Shown: positions 15,418 through 25,646, counted from the stretch's first letter. The stretch is 37,974 bases of DNA from Phaffia rhodozyma (GCA_014706385.1 JACGZH010000016.1:1-37974); one strand, 5' to 3'. Notes: generated by a model not told the origin, from the letters alone. Numbers and translations are program-made.

Positions 15418-15489
15418 TTGCCAAGGCCCGTCTCGATCAGGCGACCTCCGGGTTATGAGCCCGGCGCGCTTCCACTGCGCTACTTGGCA
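15418..15489 (-). tRNA. trniM-CAU: Initiator tRNA-Met(CAT)
   Basis: Second copy, 72 nt, the intact form shared by copies 2-4: anticodon stem CCGGG/CCCGG, T loop ATCGAGA, T stem GCCTG/CGGGC, acceptor TGCCAAG/CTTGGCA. Confidence 0.94.
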
Positions 15490-15699
15490 TTGATGGGAGA
15501 CCATGGCTGAGGAGTGTGTATGTGGTGTCGGCCGCAGGTCACGTGCCGGTGTCGATGTCAGTGTCGACGTCAGTGTCGATGCCAGTGCCAGCACCAGTGT
15601 CATTACCAATGCCAGTGTCAATGCCAGTCACACACCATCGACTGGTGCGACCGACGGTACACCTGGCCATGGTCTGCCGGGTGGGCCTGACAGTCATCG

Positions 15700-15773
15700 G
15701 ATCGATTAGCTCAGTTGGTTAGAGCGTGGTGCTAATAACGCCAAGGTCGCGGGTTCGACCCCCTCATTGATCA
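15700..15773 (+). tRNA. trnI-AAU: tRNA-Ile(AAT)
   Basis: Second copy, identical to copy 1. Confidence 0.93.
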
Positions 15774-16029
15774 CTTTTTCTTTCTTTTTCTAATTTTCGC
15801 CATCTTTTTTTGCCATCTTTTTTGCACCCCTCCTGTTCTCGACCGTTGCGGTCTGTGTGGCATTGTTGTCGACTGGCACGCTCCATGGTGAGCGATGCAG
15901 TGTTGTGACGGTGTGACGATGTGGTGGTGCGGTGGCGACGATGGGAACGCAGATATACACCCGGCTGTGCTGGACAGTGTCCGACCAGACATGGGCCTAT
16001 GGTGTCTGGGCTGGGCTGGGAGGCATCGT

Positions 16030-16116
16030 GCATGCTTGGTGTAGTGGTATCGCGCCATGTTAGGGTCTTTGCGCCTTGTCTCATGGAGGTCCTCAGTTCA
16101 ATCCTGGGAGCGTGCC
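16030..16116 (+). tRNA. trnP-AGG: tRNA-Pro(AGG), 15-nt intron
   Basis: Second copy, 87 nt with intron 16066-16080 and a normal T loop TTCAATC; same as copies 3-4. Confidence 0.94.
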
Positions 16117-16312
16117 TTTTTTCCTTTTCCTTTCGTTCTTTGTTTCCTTTTCCCGAGCGCTTCCTGTCGCTCTTCGTTGTTTTCTGCCACTTTTCACTCA
16201 CTTTTTGCCACTCTCCGCCACTTTCTCGGCAGCAGACAAGCGATGTGTGCACCCGGTGGAGACGTCTCTGACGCATGGACAAGGTGTCTGGACACGGATG
16301 ACAGCCATCAAG

Positions 16313-16384
16313 TCCTCAATTGTCTAACGGCTATGATAACCGCCTCTCACGCGGTAGGCCCGGGTTCGACTCCCGGTTGGGGAT
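16313..16384 (+). tRNA. trnE-CUC: tRNA-Glu(CTC)
   Basis: Second copy, 72 nt, intact acceptor TCCTCAA/TTGGGGA. Confidence 0.94.
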
Positions 16385-16601
16385 CTCTCTTTTGGTCTTT
16401 TCTTTTGCTCTCGTTTCTTTTTTTCTTTTTTTCCTTGTCCTTCTTTCCTTTCGTCTTGTTTTTGTATGTCCGTTCTGACCACTGGTATCAGCGCTGGTGT
16501 GTGCCTGCGGGTACTGTGTGGTTGAATGCACGGTATGGGGTGCATGCACCGGCCAGCTGTCCAGCCACCTGGCGAGCGGACAAGGCTGACATCCAACCGA
16601 C

Positions 16602-16673
16602 TCTTGGATGGTCTAACGGTTATGATTTCCGCCTGTCACGCGGGAGACCGGGGTTCGACTCCCCGTCCGGGAG
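16602..16673 (+). tRNA. trnD-GUC: tRNA-Asp(GTC)
   Basis: Second copy, 72 nt and intact; same as copies 3-4. Confidence 0.95.
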
Positions 16674-17048
16674 CACTTTTTGCCTTTTGCTCCTCTCTTT
16701 TGTACTTGCATTTGTACTTGCATTTGTACTTGCATTTGTACTTGCATTTGCATTTGCATCTGTTCTTTCCATTCTCTTTTGCTGTACAGCTGTATGGTTG
16801 TCTTGCTTTGTTGTGTTTGTCCGTCGACGGCCATCGATCGTTATCTTTTTTTCTTGGTCTGTATGTCTCCTTCTTTTTCTCTTTCTTTTTCTTTGCTCTC
16901 TTTGACGGCGCATGTTTGGCAGCACACGCTCCGAAAGACGCACCGAGCACAGCACAGCACGCCGACACGTGTGCGCTGGGCAGACCAACTGGCTGGATGG
17001 CTGTTGAGCACAGGCTATGGGCAGTCGATCGGCAGACCGAGACCATAC
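16674..17048. other. Gene-free spacer with 12-nt minisatellite
   Basis: Same content as 7012-7388: four TTTGTACTTGCA repeats near 16699-16759, then T-rich and GC-rich sequence without tRNA signals. Confidence 0.8.
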
Positions 17049-17131
17049 GCTGTCTTAATCAAGTGGTCTACGATGAGAGATTAGAAATCTCTTCCTCTTT
17101 GAGGGCGCAGGTTCGAATCCTGCAGACAGCT
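17049..17131 (+). tRNA. trnS-AGA: tRNA-Ser(AGA)
   Basis: Second copy, identical to copy 1. Confidence 0.95.
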
Positions 17132-17357
17132 TTCTTTTGCACCCTGTACTTTGCCACCGTGGCCTTTGCTCTTTTTGCTTTTTTTTTCTCCTTCTTCTTC
17201 TCTTCTATGCCTTTGCCTATGTGTGTCTATGGTTGTCGTTCATGTATGCATAGTACGCACACACCGGGCAGCCAGCCCCCCAAAAAAAAAAGACGGCCAC
17301 ACCATCGAAGCCATCCTCACTGACACACAGAGCGAGGACCGGAAAAAAAAAAAGGGA

Positions 17358-17444
17358 TGCCGTCAGCCTGAATCGAACAGGCGACCTTATGATTGCGGAC
17401 AGATGTCTTCAGTCATACGCTCCACCAATTGAGCTATGACGGGC
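17358..17444 (-). tRNA. trnF-GAA: tRNA-Phe(GAA), 13-nt intron
   Basis: Second copy with one extra G:C in the 5' acceptor strand; intron 17394-17406. Confidence 0.92.
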
Positions 17445-17640
17445 CGGTGACAGTCAGCGCCGTCCATCAGGCCATGGCCCGTCTGGGTGGCTGTCGGGCC
17501 GTCGGACCACTCAGCTGGCACTCACTCGGTCGGTCTCAGCCGGGTCGGTGTGTGTGCTGACGCGGCAGGCAAAACATGCTGGGGCACTGACCGTCAGCGT
17601 GTGCTGTCTGAGTGCTCGGACACAGCAGGCGACCATCCCA

Positions 17641-17713
17641 TGCCCTGTAGCTCAGTTGGTAGAGCGTGGAGCTGTTAACTCCAAGGTCTACGGTTCGAGC
17701 CCGTACGGGGCAG
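17641..17713 (+). tRNA. trnN-GUU: tRNA-Asn(GTT)
   Basis: Second copy, identical to copy 1. Confidence 0.95.
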
Positions 17714-17875
17714 TCTTTTTGTCGTCTTTTGTCTCCTCATTTTTTTTCCCTCTCCCTTTCCTGTGCAGTACTTCCCCTCTCGTCTTCTGCCGTCCATGAG
17801 GTGTGCGTGTTCTTGGTATGTTCTTGCGATGGACATCATCCATCTTCCACCAGCATGCTCGGCCGGCAAGAAAAA

Positions 17876-17948
17876 AGGAGTCACCCGGGATTGAACCAGG
17901 GACCTGCTGGGTTGCAACCAGCCGCAACTACCGCTGTGCTATAACTCC
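17876..17948 (-). tRNA. trnC-GCA: tRNA-Cys(GCA)
   Basis: Second copy, identical to copy 1. Confidence 0.95.
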
Positions 17949-18218
17949 GTATGAGGCTGCCGCGCCATCGGACAGATCATCCACAGGCACGCTTGCACAC
18001 ATGCACACAGCACAGTGGCAGCCGCTTTGTCGTCCTGCGATCGAGTAGTGGCAGCTGTGGACGCAACATCGCCCGGTGCGACCAGGCCGGCGTCACAGAT
18101 GCTGCATCTGCACAGAGAAAACAAAAGGAACAAAGGAGCAGAAAAAAGAACAAGAAAAAAAGAGCAAGAAAAAAAGAGCAAGAAAAAAGAGCAAAAAGAA
18201 CAAAAAGAACAAAAAGAG

Positions 18219-18293
18219 TAGTCGCACCCCAGAGTCGAACTGGGGTCGTGAGTGTGTTAGACTCAAGTGATAACCGTTACAAACCATGCAACT
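18219..18293 (-). tRNA. trnV-AAC: tRNA-Val(AAC), copy with insertions
   Basis: Second copy with one extra base in the T stem and two in the D arm compared with copies 3-4. Confidence 0.88.
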
Positions 18294-18485
18294 CTGATGA
18301 CTGCCGGTCTCTGCCCAGTATCCTACTCATCGACCAGGCACCGCTCGCTCCGCCGTCTGCCCGCCCGCCGCTGTGTGTCCATCGGTCGGCCGGCCCATCA
18401 GCCCGATCGTGCGACACCGGGACCATGCCTGCCGACAAGGCTGGCCCTCAGACGAGGCAGCCCGGGGAGAAAACAAAAAGGATCG

Positions 18486-18558
18486 TTCCCCATCCGGGAG
18501 TCGAACCCGGGTCCTCAGCGTGAAAAGCTGATATCGTAAACCGTTTGACCAATGAGGA
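18486..18558 (-). tRNA. trnE-UUC: tRNA-Glu(TTC)
   Basis: Second copy, identical to copy 1. Confidence 0.95.
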
Positions 18559-18699
18559 CTAGTACAAGCACGCCGAATCGGTCGAGTCGTCTGCAGTCGT
18601 CTGCAGTCGTGCGCAGTCGTGTGCAGCCTGCTCCGTCGTGCGGTAGGCTGTGAGCGGGTGGCCGCCGGTCAGCATGCTTCCGACCGGACGGCAAAAAAG

Positions 18700-18771
18700 T
18701 GGACCCAGCAGGGATTGAACCCGCGGCCTTTCGCATGCAAAGCGAATGTGATACCACTACACCATAAGCCC
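18700..18771 (-). tRNA. trnA-UGC: tRNA-Ala(TGC)
   Basis: Second copy, 72 nt, intact D arm; same as copies 3-4. Confidence 0.94.
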
Positions 18772-18911
18772 GTGTGGGATGGAGGCGTGGTGTGTCGGCC
18801 GGTGGGGGCGAAGTGCGGTGAGGTGCGGCGAGGTGAGGTCTGGTATGATGCTATCAGAAACAGAGTCTTGGTTGCAAAACCACACGGAACCTCTCGGCGG
18901 GGGGCAAAAGA

Positions 18912-18993
18912 TGAACAGAGGGGGATTCGAACCCCCGCATCTTGCGATATCAGAACTTGAGTCTGACGCCTTAGACCGCTCGGCCATCTGTCC
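18912..18993 (-). tRNA. trnL-CAA: tRNA-Leu(CAA)
   Basis: Second copy, 82 nt, with the complete five-pair T stem. Confidence 0.94.
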
Positions 18994-19083
18994 GGATGGG
19001 GTGCGTGAGGTGTGTGTGGGTGCGGGAGTGTGCGGGAGTGTGGGGCCGGGTAGAGCGAGTGCACCCTGCCCGGGCACACACAC

Positions 19084-19169
19084 GCCCCGTTGGCAGAATG
19101 GTAACGCGTCTCCTTCCTACTGTCTGGTGAGAGAGGTGAAGATTCTGGGTTCAATCCCCAGGCGGGGTT
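19084..19169 (+). tRNA. trnR-CCU: tRNA-Arg(CCT), 14-nt intron
   Basis: Second copy, 86 nt, normal T loop TTCAATC and acceptor GCCCCGT/GCGGGGT; intron 19120-19133. Confidence 0.77.
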
Positions 19170-19403
19170 TCTCTTTTTTTGCGGCGGGCGTGGTTGGGGG
19201 TGTGGTTGGGGCGTGGTTGGGGTGTGAGTGGGGCGTGGTTGGGGTGTGAGTGGGGTGTGAGTGGGGGTGTGAGTGAGAATGTGAGTGAGAAGGTGGGTGA
19301 GAATGTGGGTGTACACGTGAGACGCTTGGTATGCTGGCGGGCTGTAGAGTGTGGACTGTATGCGCAGGGTATAGGACTGATGTATGTGGACCCTCCCATC
19401 AAC

Positions 19404-19475
19404 GGGATGTTCGTATAATGGTTATTATTCCAGATTTCCATTCTGGAGACAGGTGTTCGATTCACCTACATCTCA
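19404..19475 (+). tRNA. trnG-UCC: tRNA-Gly(TCC)
   Basis: Third copy, 72 nt, with T22; identical to copy 4. Confidence 0.93.
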
Positions 19476-19644
19476 TTTTTGTCATTTTTTTTTGTGCGCG
19501 TGGCGGGGGGCGGAGGCGGTGGCAGTACAAGACACTGTGCGGACGGCGGCAAGACTCTGAGGCACACGACCGGGGCGTGGGAGGGGCTAGTTGGGTGGCG
19601 GGCGTTGGTGTCTAGGGGTACGGGCCGGGCTGGGGACTATAACC

Positions 19645-19738
19645 GCCCTGTTAGCTCAATCGGTAGAGCGTCAGACTCTTACCCAGTCTCTTGACAGTTG
19701 GCATCTGAAGGCTGGGGGTTCGACCCCCCCATGGGGCT
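19645..19738 (+). tRNA. trnK-CUU: tRNA-Lys(CTT), 21-nt intron
   Basis: Third copy, identical to copy 1; intron 19682-19702. Confidence 0.93.
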
Positions 19739-19956
19739 AGCTTCGTTTTTGTGTGTCGGTGTGATTTTTGTTTCTGTTTCTGTTTCTGTTTTCGTTCTTT
19801 GTGTTTTTGTTTGCTGGCTTGGTGTGCGCTTGGTGGGCCGTCGACGGTGGAAGGGTGCATGGAGGGTTGAACAGAGGTGAGAGGTGGGTCGGCTGGTGGG
19901 GTCGCGCGGGCATGTCTGACGATCTGGGCTGGTAGCACGGACAGACAGACACACAC

Positions 19957-20028
19957 GGGGATTTAGCTCAGTTGGCAGAGCGCATCTTAGCATGGTTGAG
20001 GTCGTGAGTTCGATTCTTACAATCTCCA
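19957..20028 (+). tRNA. trnA-AGC: tRNA-Ala(AGC), 1-nt deletion
   Basis: Third copy, missing one A from the anticodon stem (CATC instead of CAATC); otherwise as the others. Confidence 0.9.
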
Positions 20029-20238
20029 CTTTTTTGTGTCGTTTTTGTGTGTTTTTTTGTGTTTTTGGTAGTCTTTTTTTTTTTTCCGCCCGCTGCCTTT
20101 TTTGCACTCTCTTCTTTCGCTCTGCTCCTCTCGGTCATGCTCCGTCCTGCCCACCACATCACACACCATGTGTTTGCCACCGAGACAGGCCGGCTGCTGC
20201 GAGCACACTGGCCGACCGGCCGGACAGGCCTTCATCCA

Positions 20239-20333
20239 GGTGAGGTGGCCGAGTGGTCTAAGGCGCTGTGTTAAGGGCTCTTTCTATGCCCCGCAGTCAG
20301 TAATGGGCGCGAGTTCGAATCTCGCCCTCATCA
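20239..20333 (+). tRNA. trnL-AAG: tRNA-Leu(AAG), 14-nt intron
   Basis: Third copy with one extra G at the exon-intron junction (intron 20277-20290) and one extra G in the variable arm. Confidence 0.9.
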
Positions 20334-20504
20334 CTTTTTGTCCGGGCCGCACGGGCCGTGCCTCTCGGGTCTGCCTGGCCGGGCTGTGCTCTCAGGTGCG
20401 GTGCCATGGTAGTATGATGCCACGTTGCAACACTGCCACACCCCCTTGCTGTCTGCCGGTCCGTTTTGGACTGTGGACTGAATGAACAGACCGTACAGCA
20501 TCCA

Positions 20505-20575
20505 ACAGCTGTGGTGAAATGGTATCATTGGTGCTTGCCATGCACTAGGCCGGGGTTCGATTCCCCGCGGTTGTA
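20505..20575 (+). tRNA. trnG-GCC: tRNA-Gly(GCC)
   Basis: Third copy, identical to copy 2. Confidence 0.94.
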
Positions 20576-20765
20576 TCCTTTTTTTTCTCGTCCCACACAC
20601 CGATCGGCTCTGTGCTGGCGGGTGCACATCTGCCGATCGTCCGTGTTCGGTCTCGCCGGCTGGTGCGATGATGGTGTGTGCTGCCGTTCGGACGAGCAGT
20701 GCGTCTGTGCCGACACAGGGGCAGGACACGAAGGACGTACCGACGCGCTCGGTGGACACCAACCG

Positions 20766-20838
20766 TCCTTCTTAGCTCAGTTGGTAGAGCGCGACACTAG
20801 TAATGTCGAGGTCAGTCGTTCAAATCGGCTAGCAGGAA
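20766..20838 (+). tRNA. trnT-AGU: tRNA-Thr(AGT)
   Basis: Third copy, identical to copy 1, with the T5 x C68 mismatch. Confidence 0.9.
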
Positions 20839-21037
20839 CATTCTTCTTTTTTTTATTCTCCGTTCATTTCCGTTCATTTCTTCTTCTTCTTTTTCTGTTG
20901 TATCCTTCCCTGTCGCCCCGGCGGGCGTCTGGTCGGACGCGTGCTCGTTAGGGTTTCCGCACAAGCACAGCACCACACCACACCACACACCACAAACGAC
21001 ACCACAAACAACACCACAAACGCAGGGAAAGCATGCT

Positions 21038-21136
21038 GGTGAAGTGGCCGAGTGGTCTAAGGCGCTGTGTTTAGGTCTCTCTTCCGAGTCCAGACCGCAG
21101 TCAGTAATGGCGCGAGTTCAAATCTCGTCTTCATCA
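21038..21136 (+). tRNA. trnL-UAG: tRNA-Leu(TAG), 19-nt intron
   Basis: Third copy, identical to copy 1; intron 21076-21094. Confidence 0.93.
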
Positions 21137-21170
21137 TTCCTTTTGTCCCGGCCGGGGGGGCAGGGCAGCT

Positions 21171-21252
21171 GGGGATTTAGGCTAGTTGGTAAACTGGACG
21201 CTTCGCACTGTCGATCATGTGTCATTCCTGGGTTCGATTCCCGGAGTCTCCA
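21171..21252 (+). tRNA. trnA-CGC: tRNA-Ala(CGC), 10-nt intron
   Basis: Third copy, identical to copy 1; intron 21208-21217. Confidence 0.88.
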
Positions 21253-21408
21253 TCTCTTTTGGTGTGTTTCGGTGTGTTTTGTTTTATCTTGGCGTATTTG
21301 ATTTCGTTGCATTTCATATGGCATGTTGTGTGTCGTGTTCTGTGTGTCTTCTCTTGGTCTGCTGCCCACCGGCTTGTGCTCACCGCTCACCGAGCGGCGT
21401 CCATCCAA

Positions 21409-21518
21409 GGCCGTTTGGCGGAGTGGTCTAACGCGGTAGCCTCGAACGAGTCCCCTCTGTGGGACGACGCGACAGCTACTCTTCTCTGAAGGCGTAGGTT
21501 CAAATCCTACAGCGGTCG
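21409..21518 (+). tRNA. trnS-CGA: tRNA-Ser(CGA), 27-nt intron
   Basis: Third copy, identical to copy 2; intron 21447-21473. Confidence 0.94.
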
Positions 21519-21659
21519 TCCTTTCTCTTTTTCTTTTGCCCACTTCCGTTCTCTCTGCCTTCTGTCGCGTCGATCCTTCCTTGCTGTCTGTGTTTGCTGT
21601 CTCCGCATGCTCACACCCCGCCAGGCAGACAGACAGACGGGCTGACGGGCTGCCATCGT

Positions 21660-21753
21660 GCGTGATTGGTGTAGTGGTATCACGCCAAGTTTGGGCACAC
21701 TTTCTGCCGTGCACATCTCTTGGAGGTCTTCGGTTCAATCCCGGAATCGCGCC
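21660..21753 (+). tRNA. trnP-UGG: tRNA-Pro(TGG), 22-nt intron
   Basis: Third copy, intact acceptor; intron 21696-21717; identical to copy 4. Confidence 0.94.
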
Positions 21754-22264
21754 TTTTTGTTCGGCCCGTCTGGGCGGGTGGCGTGGTCGGTGTAGGGTTA
21801 CTTGCTGTGTCAGTTGCTGTGTTACTTGCTGTGCTACTCATAGGATTACCCGCCACATAGCGTCCGCTGTTACCCTATGCTGTGTACTCTTTTTTTTTTT
21901 CTTTTTTCTTTTTCCTCTCCCGTTTTTTCTTTGTCCTTTTTCTTTCCTCTTTTTTCCTCTTTTTTCCTCTTTTTTCCCTTCTTTTTTCCCTTCTTTTTCC
22001 CCCTCTTTTTTCCCCTCTTTTCCCTTCTTTTCCCTCTTTTCCTTTTTTCTTCTTTTTTCTTCTTTTTCTTCTTTTTTCTTCTTTTTTTTCTGTCAACGAT
22101 AGATGCATCAATATAGAAAGAGAAAAAGACATATGGCAGAAAGACAACAGCATAACAATGGCAACACAGTAAAAACATAGCGAGAACACAACGAGAACAC
22201 AACCATGCAATGCAATGCACCAGCAACACAGTGTCAACACAACAGAAAGACCAAAACAAAAGAA
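21754..22264. other. Gene-free spacer with homopyrimidine tract
   Basis: Same layout as 12099-12627: short GTGTTACTTGCT-like repeats, a pyrimidine tract, then A-rich sequence. No tRNA signals. Confidence 0.8.
21887..22091. repeat. Homopyrimidine tract, 205 nt
   Basis: Uninterrupted T/C run at the same place as in the other units, different in length. Confidence 0.9.
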
Positions 22265-22420
22265 GGCAAAGATCCTCGTAGTCAGACGCCTTACCGCTGG
22301 GCCACTCGGCCAGAGCGAATGGGTGGTGGGACCACTAGACCAAGACGGGGTTCGAACCCGCGATTTCCTGATGCATACAAGCTGGCAGCCGGCCATGACG
22401 ACCGTTCCACCATCTTTGCC
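22265..22420 (-). tRNA. trnR-ACG: Permuted tRNA-Arg(ACG) gene
   Basis: Third copy, identical over 156 nt. The 3' half is at 22337-22372, the linker at 22312-22336 and the 5' half at 22276-22311. It lies about 460 bases left of the telomere tract. Confidence 0.88.
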
Positions 22421-22605
22421 TTTAGCTTTCGTCTGGTTGTGTGGATGTATGGCCAAGTGGATGTGTGGGCGTTGGCTCTGCTAGGGTTATCCGAGGCGGT
22501 GGGCGTCCGGCCGATCCGTCCGATCGCCCATCGGATATCGGACGTCGGACGTCGGACGTCGAGCCCCGGAGTACGGAGCCCGGCGGAGAAAAGGCCGTGT
22601 CGATC

Positions 22606-22689
22606 GGTCGCCTGGTCTAGTGGTATGACGCTTGCTTCACATCTCACCCGGTGCGCAATAGGTCGCCAGTTCGATCCTGGCGGTGACCA
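22606..22689 (+). tRNA. trnV-CAC: tRNA-Val(CAC), 12-nt intron
   Basis: Third copy, identical to copy 1; intron 22642-22653. It is the last complete gene before the telomere tract. Confidence 0.9.
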
Positions 22690-22884
22690 TGACGTCTTTT
22701 TGCCCTCAGCACACGGCCACGATGGACAGACCGAGAGAAGCCATCGCAAGATAAGATGCATGATAAGATACACAGCCAGCCGACAGAGATGGCAGATAAG
22801 ATCGACAGACACGATCGATCGGCAAGAAAGAAAGAAGATAAGATGGCGATAAAGACAAAAGACAAAAGACAAAAGACAAAGAGG

Positions 22885-22949
22885 TTAGGGTTAGGTTAGG
22901 GTTAGGGTTAGGGTTAGGGTTAGGGTTAGGGTTAGGGTTAGGGTTAGGG
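22885..22949 (+). repeat. Telomeric TTAGGG repeat tract inside the array
   Basis: Eleven tandem units: ten TTAGGG and one five-base TTAGG at 22891-22895. The G-rich strand runs left to right, the direction expected if a chromosome end lies to the right of the left-hand sequence. The tract plus a short GAGG junction replaces about 75 bases present in unit 4 (about 32421-32495), including nt 38-73 of Pro(CGG). Confidence 0.97.
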
Positions 22950-23010
22950 ACGTGTTTCATGCGAGCCAGCAAAGCCCGAAGACGGCGTGATACCACTACA
23001 CCAATCCCGC
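22950..23010 (-). pseudogene. trnP-CGG: Truncated tRNA-Pro(CGG), 3' half lost
   Basis: Only nt 1-37 and 25 of the 28 intron bases remain (intron part 22950-22974, anticodon CGG at 22976-22978). The 3' exon with the T arm and B box is replaced by telomere repeats, so this copy cannot make a tRNA and lacks its TFIIIC anchor. Confidence 0.93.
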
Positions 23011-23088
23011 CAGTGATCGCACAGGCCTGGCCGGTCAGTTTGTCGGTCTCCAGCCGGCCGTCCGTCCGTCCGTCCGGGAGGCAAAAGA

Positions 23089-23186
23089 TACTCCATATGA
23101 GGTTCGAACTCATGATCCTTGTTAAGCACTAGAGGCACGGACGGCAACCTATAAGAACAATGCGATAACCACTTCGCCAATGGAGT
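23089..23186 (-). tRNA. trnI-UAU: tRNA-Ile(TAT), 25-nt intron
   Basis: Third copy, identical to copy 1; intron 23125-23149. It is the first complete gene right of the telomere tract. Confidence 0.95.
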
Positions 23187-23349
23187 AAAGGTAAGCGTCG
23201 GTGGAAAAAGACGAGACAGACGAAGACAGGACGAGACAGGACGAGAGAAGGCCGCACCGGACGGCACACGCCAGACCGGGCCGAGTCCGACAGAAGACGG
23301 CACAGGCGGCAGGAGGGAGGACGGGAAAAAGAGGGCGAAAAAAAAGGAA

Positions 23350-23432
23350 AGGTCCTACTCAGATTCGAACTGGGGATTCGAGAAGGTGAGTCAATCAGAA
23401 TCTCGCGTGATAACCAACTTCACCATAGAACC
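23350..23432 (-). tRNA. trnQ-CUG: tRNA-Gln(CTG), 10-nt intron
   Basis: Third copy, identical to copy 1; intron 23385-23394. The flanking spacer carries the unit-4 type variants. Confidence 0.92.
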
Positions 23433-23624
23433 GGTCGTTGTCGGCCTATTGCCCTCGCGAGTCTCGTTCTGGCGGTGTGTCCGCTGGCAAGGGTCCGTCG
23501 GCGCGTGTCCGCTGGCAGGTGTGCTTACATCGCTGGCCGACCTGTCCGCCCGCCGCACGTGGCCCGGCCGGCATGACACGCACGGCCGACCCGATACACA
23601 CAGCGGACATCGGAGCAAAAAGCA

Positions 23625-23697
23625 AGCCCAAACGCGGATTTGAACCACGGACCTCACCGTTACGAGCGGCGCACTATAACCACTTAGCTATTCGGGC
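23625..23697 (-). tRNA. trnT-CGU: tRNA-Thr(CGT)
   Basis: Third copy, identical to copy 1. Confidence 0.93.
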
Positions 23698-23848
23698 CTG
23701 GTGCCCGTCGCCCGGTCGTGTTGTCTCTAAGGGTGTTGGTGTGTCGATGTGTTGGTGTACCGGTGTGGTCAGGACCCGGCCCACACCGTCCGCTCGGCCA
23801 GACGTAGCCCATCGAGGTCGACCGCCGGGGCGGCTGGGCAGTCAACGT

Positions 23849-23935
23849 GCCTGGGTAGTTTAGTGGTAAAACGTAGGTCTCATACCGTCACCCGAGTGTG
23901 ATCCTCAGCCGCGAGTTCGATTCTCGCTCTGGGCA
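23849..23935 (+). tRNA. trnM-CAU: Elongator tRNA-Met(CAT), 16-nt intron
   Basis: Third copy, identical to copy 1; intron 23885-23900. Confidence 0.85.
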
Positions 23936-24177
23936 ACTCTTTTTTTTCCTCTTTTGCTGTGTTTCCCATCCTTCCTGATGGTTGGTGGGCGGCCGGGCTG
24001 GGCCAGGCGGAGGTGCGGTCGGATCCGGCCGTCAGATGGGCTGAGCATGACGGCAGTGGAAGTGGCGGCGGTGGCGGTGGCGGTGGCGTCGGCAGTGCTG
24101 ATGACGACGACGACTGCTGCTGCGCAGAGTCCGCTTGGACGAGAATCTATCCGGACAAACGGTGCTGGCACCATACC

Positions 24178-24264
24178 CGCCGCTTAGCTCATCTGGAAGA
24201 GCGTTGGTTTGTAAAGGATACACTTGTTCACCGAAGGCACTCGGTTCGATCCCGAGAGCGGCGA
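24178..24264 (+). tRNA. trnY-GUA: tRNA-Tyr(GTA), 14-nt intron
   Basis: Third copy, identical to copy 1; intron 24215-24228. Confidence 0.94.
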
Positions 24265-24486
24265 TCTTGTTTTTTTGCCTTTTGCTTTTTGTTCTTTTTT
24301 GTTCTTTTTTTTCTGCCTTGTGGCTGCTTCCTCTTTGACTGCTAGGGTTCCTGCCTTCGGTCCAGTCCGGTCGCTCTCACGCAGCATGCGCACTGTCTCG
24401 GCCAGACGGGCGATGCGACCGATGACGTTCTCCCAGCTGCTGCTGCCGATGTAGTGGTCACCGGGGCAGGGCAAGTGATCATATCT

Positions 24487-24585
24487 GGCCGATTGGTGTA
24501 GTGGCTATCACAGCAGTTTTCGGTACTCGTCCGCAAGGTCGTCTTCGCTCGCTGCTGGTCGTCGGTTCGATCCCGACATCGGTCT
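24487..24585 (+). tRNA. trnR-UCG: tRNA-Arg(TCG), 26-nt intron
   Basis: Third copy, identical to copy 1; intron 24524-24549. Confidence 0.8.
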
Positions 24586-24805
24586 AAATGTTCACTTTTT
24601 GTGTCCCCCTTTCTTTTTCTTTTTTGCCCTCCTTTTTGCCCTTCTTTTTCTCTGCACGCTCTCTCTGCACTCTGTTTCTATCGGCCGTTGTGTGGGTCAC
24701 TGTCTGTCCGACCGGTCTGGCCTGTGTGCGCGTGTCCACCACGGTCGAGCCAGGTCGACACAGCTCCCTGTGGTGGGGCAGGCAGACGGGCGGGAAAACA
24801 AAAAA

Positions 24806-24879
24806 AGACCCATACCCGACTTGAACGGATGACCTCAAGATTTGGAATCTTGCGCTGCTACCAACTGAGCTAATGGGTC
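24806..24879 (-). tRNA. trnW-CCA: tRNA-Trp(CCA)
   Basis: Third copy, identical to copy 1. Confidence 0.93.
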
Positions 24880-25036
24880 GCTTGCCCGGAGGCTCCGTGC
24901 CCAGAGGGTATGTCGAGCGCCCGGCTGGCTGGCCGTACAGACGGTGGCACCATGCGGCCGGCTTGCAGGCCTCCAGCACGGACGGCCGGACGGGGGCCAG
25001 GGAAAAAACCGAGGGAAAACGAGCAAAAAGACAATG

Positions 25037-25108
25037 TTGCCAAGGCCCGTCTCGATCAGGCGACCTCCGGGTTATGAGCCCGGCGCGCTTCCACTGCGCT
25101 ACTTGGCA
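25037..25108 (-). tRNA. trniM-CAU: Initiator tRNA-Met(CAT)
   Basis: Third copy, identical to copy 2. Confidence 0.94.
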
Positions 25109-25316
25109 TTGATGGGAGACCATGGCTGAGGAGTGTGTATGTGGTGTCGGCCGCAGGTCACGTGCCGGTGTCGATGTCAGTGTCGACGTCAGTGTCGATG
25201 CCAGTGCCAGCACCAGTGTCATTACCAATGCCAGTGTCAATGCCAGTCACACCATCGACTGGTGCGACCGACGGTACACCTGGCCATGGTCTGCCGGGTG
25301 GGCCTGACAGTCATCG

Positions 25317-25390
25317 GATCGATTAGCTCAGTTGGTTAGAGCGTGGTGCTAATAACGCCAAGGTCGCGGGTTCGACCCCCTCATTGATCA
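25317..25390 (+). tRNA. trnI-AAU: tRNA-Ile(AAT)
   Basis: Third copy, identical to copy 1. Confidence 0.93.
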
Positions 25391-25646
25391 CTTTTTCTTT
25401 CTTTTTCTAATTTTCGCCATCTTTTTTTGCCATCTTTTTTGCACCCCTCCTGTTCTCGACCGTTGCGGTCTGTGTGGCATTGTTGTCGACTGGCACGCTC
25501 CATGGTGAGCGATGCAGTGTTGTGACGGTGTGACGATGTGGTGGTGCAGTGGCGACGATGGGAACGCAGATATACACCCGGCTGTGCTGGACAGTGTCCG
25601 ACCAGACATGGGCCTATGGTGTCTGGGCTGGGCTGGGAGGCATCGT

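Larger units (their letters stand above)
9602..19269. repeat. tRNA-array tandem unit, copy 2
   Basis: Second full unit with the same 34 genes in the same order and strand. Eight tRNA genes have small indels relative to copy 4. It shares diagnostic spacer variants with unit 1. Confidence 0.97.
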
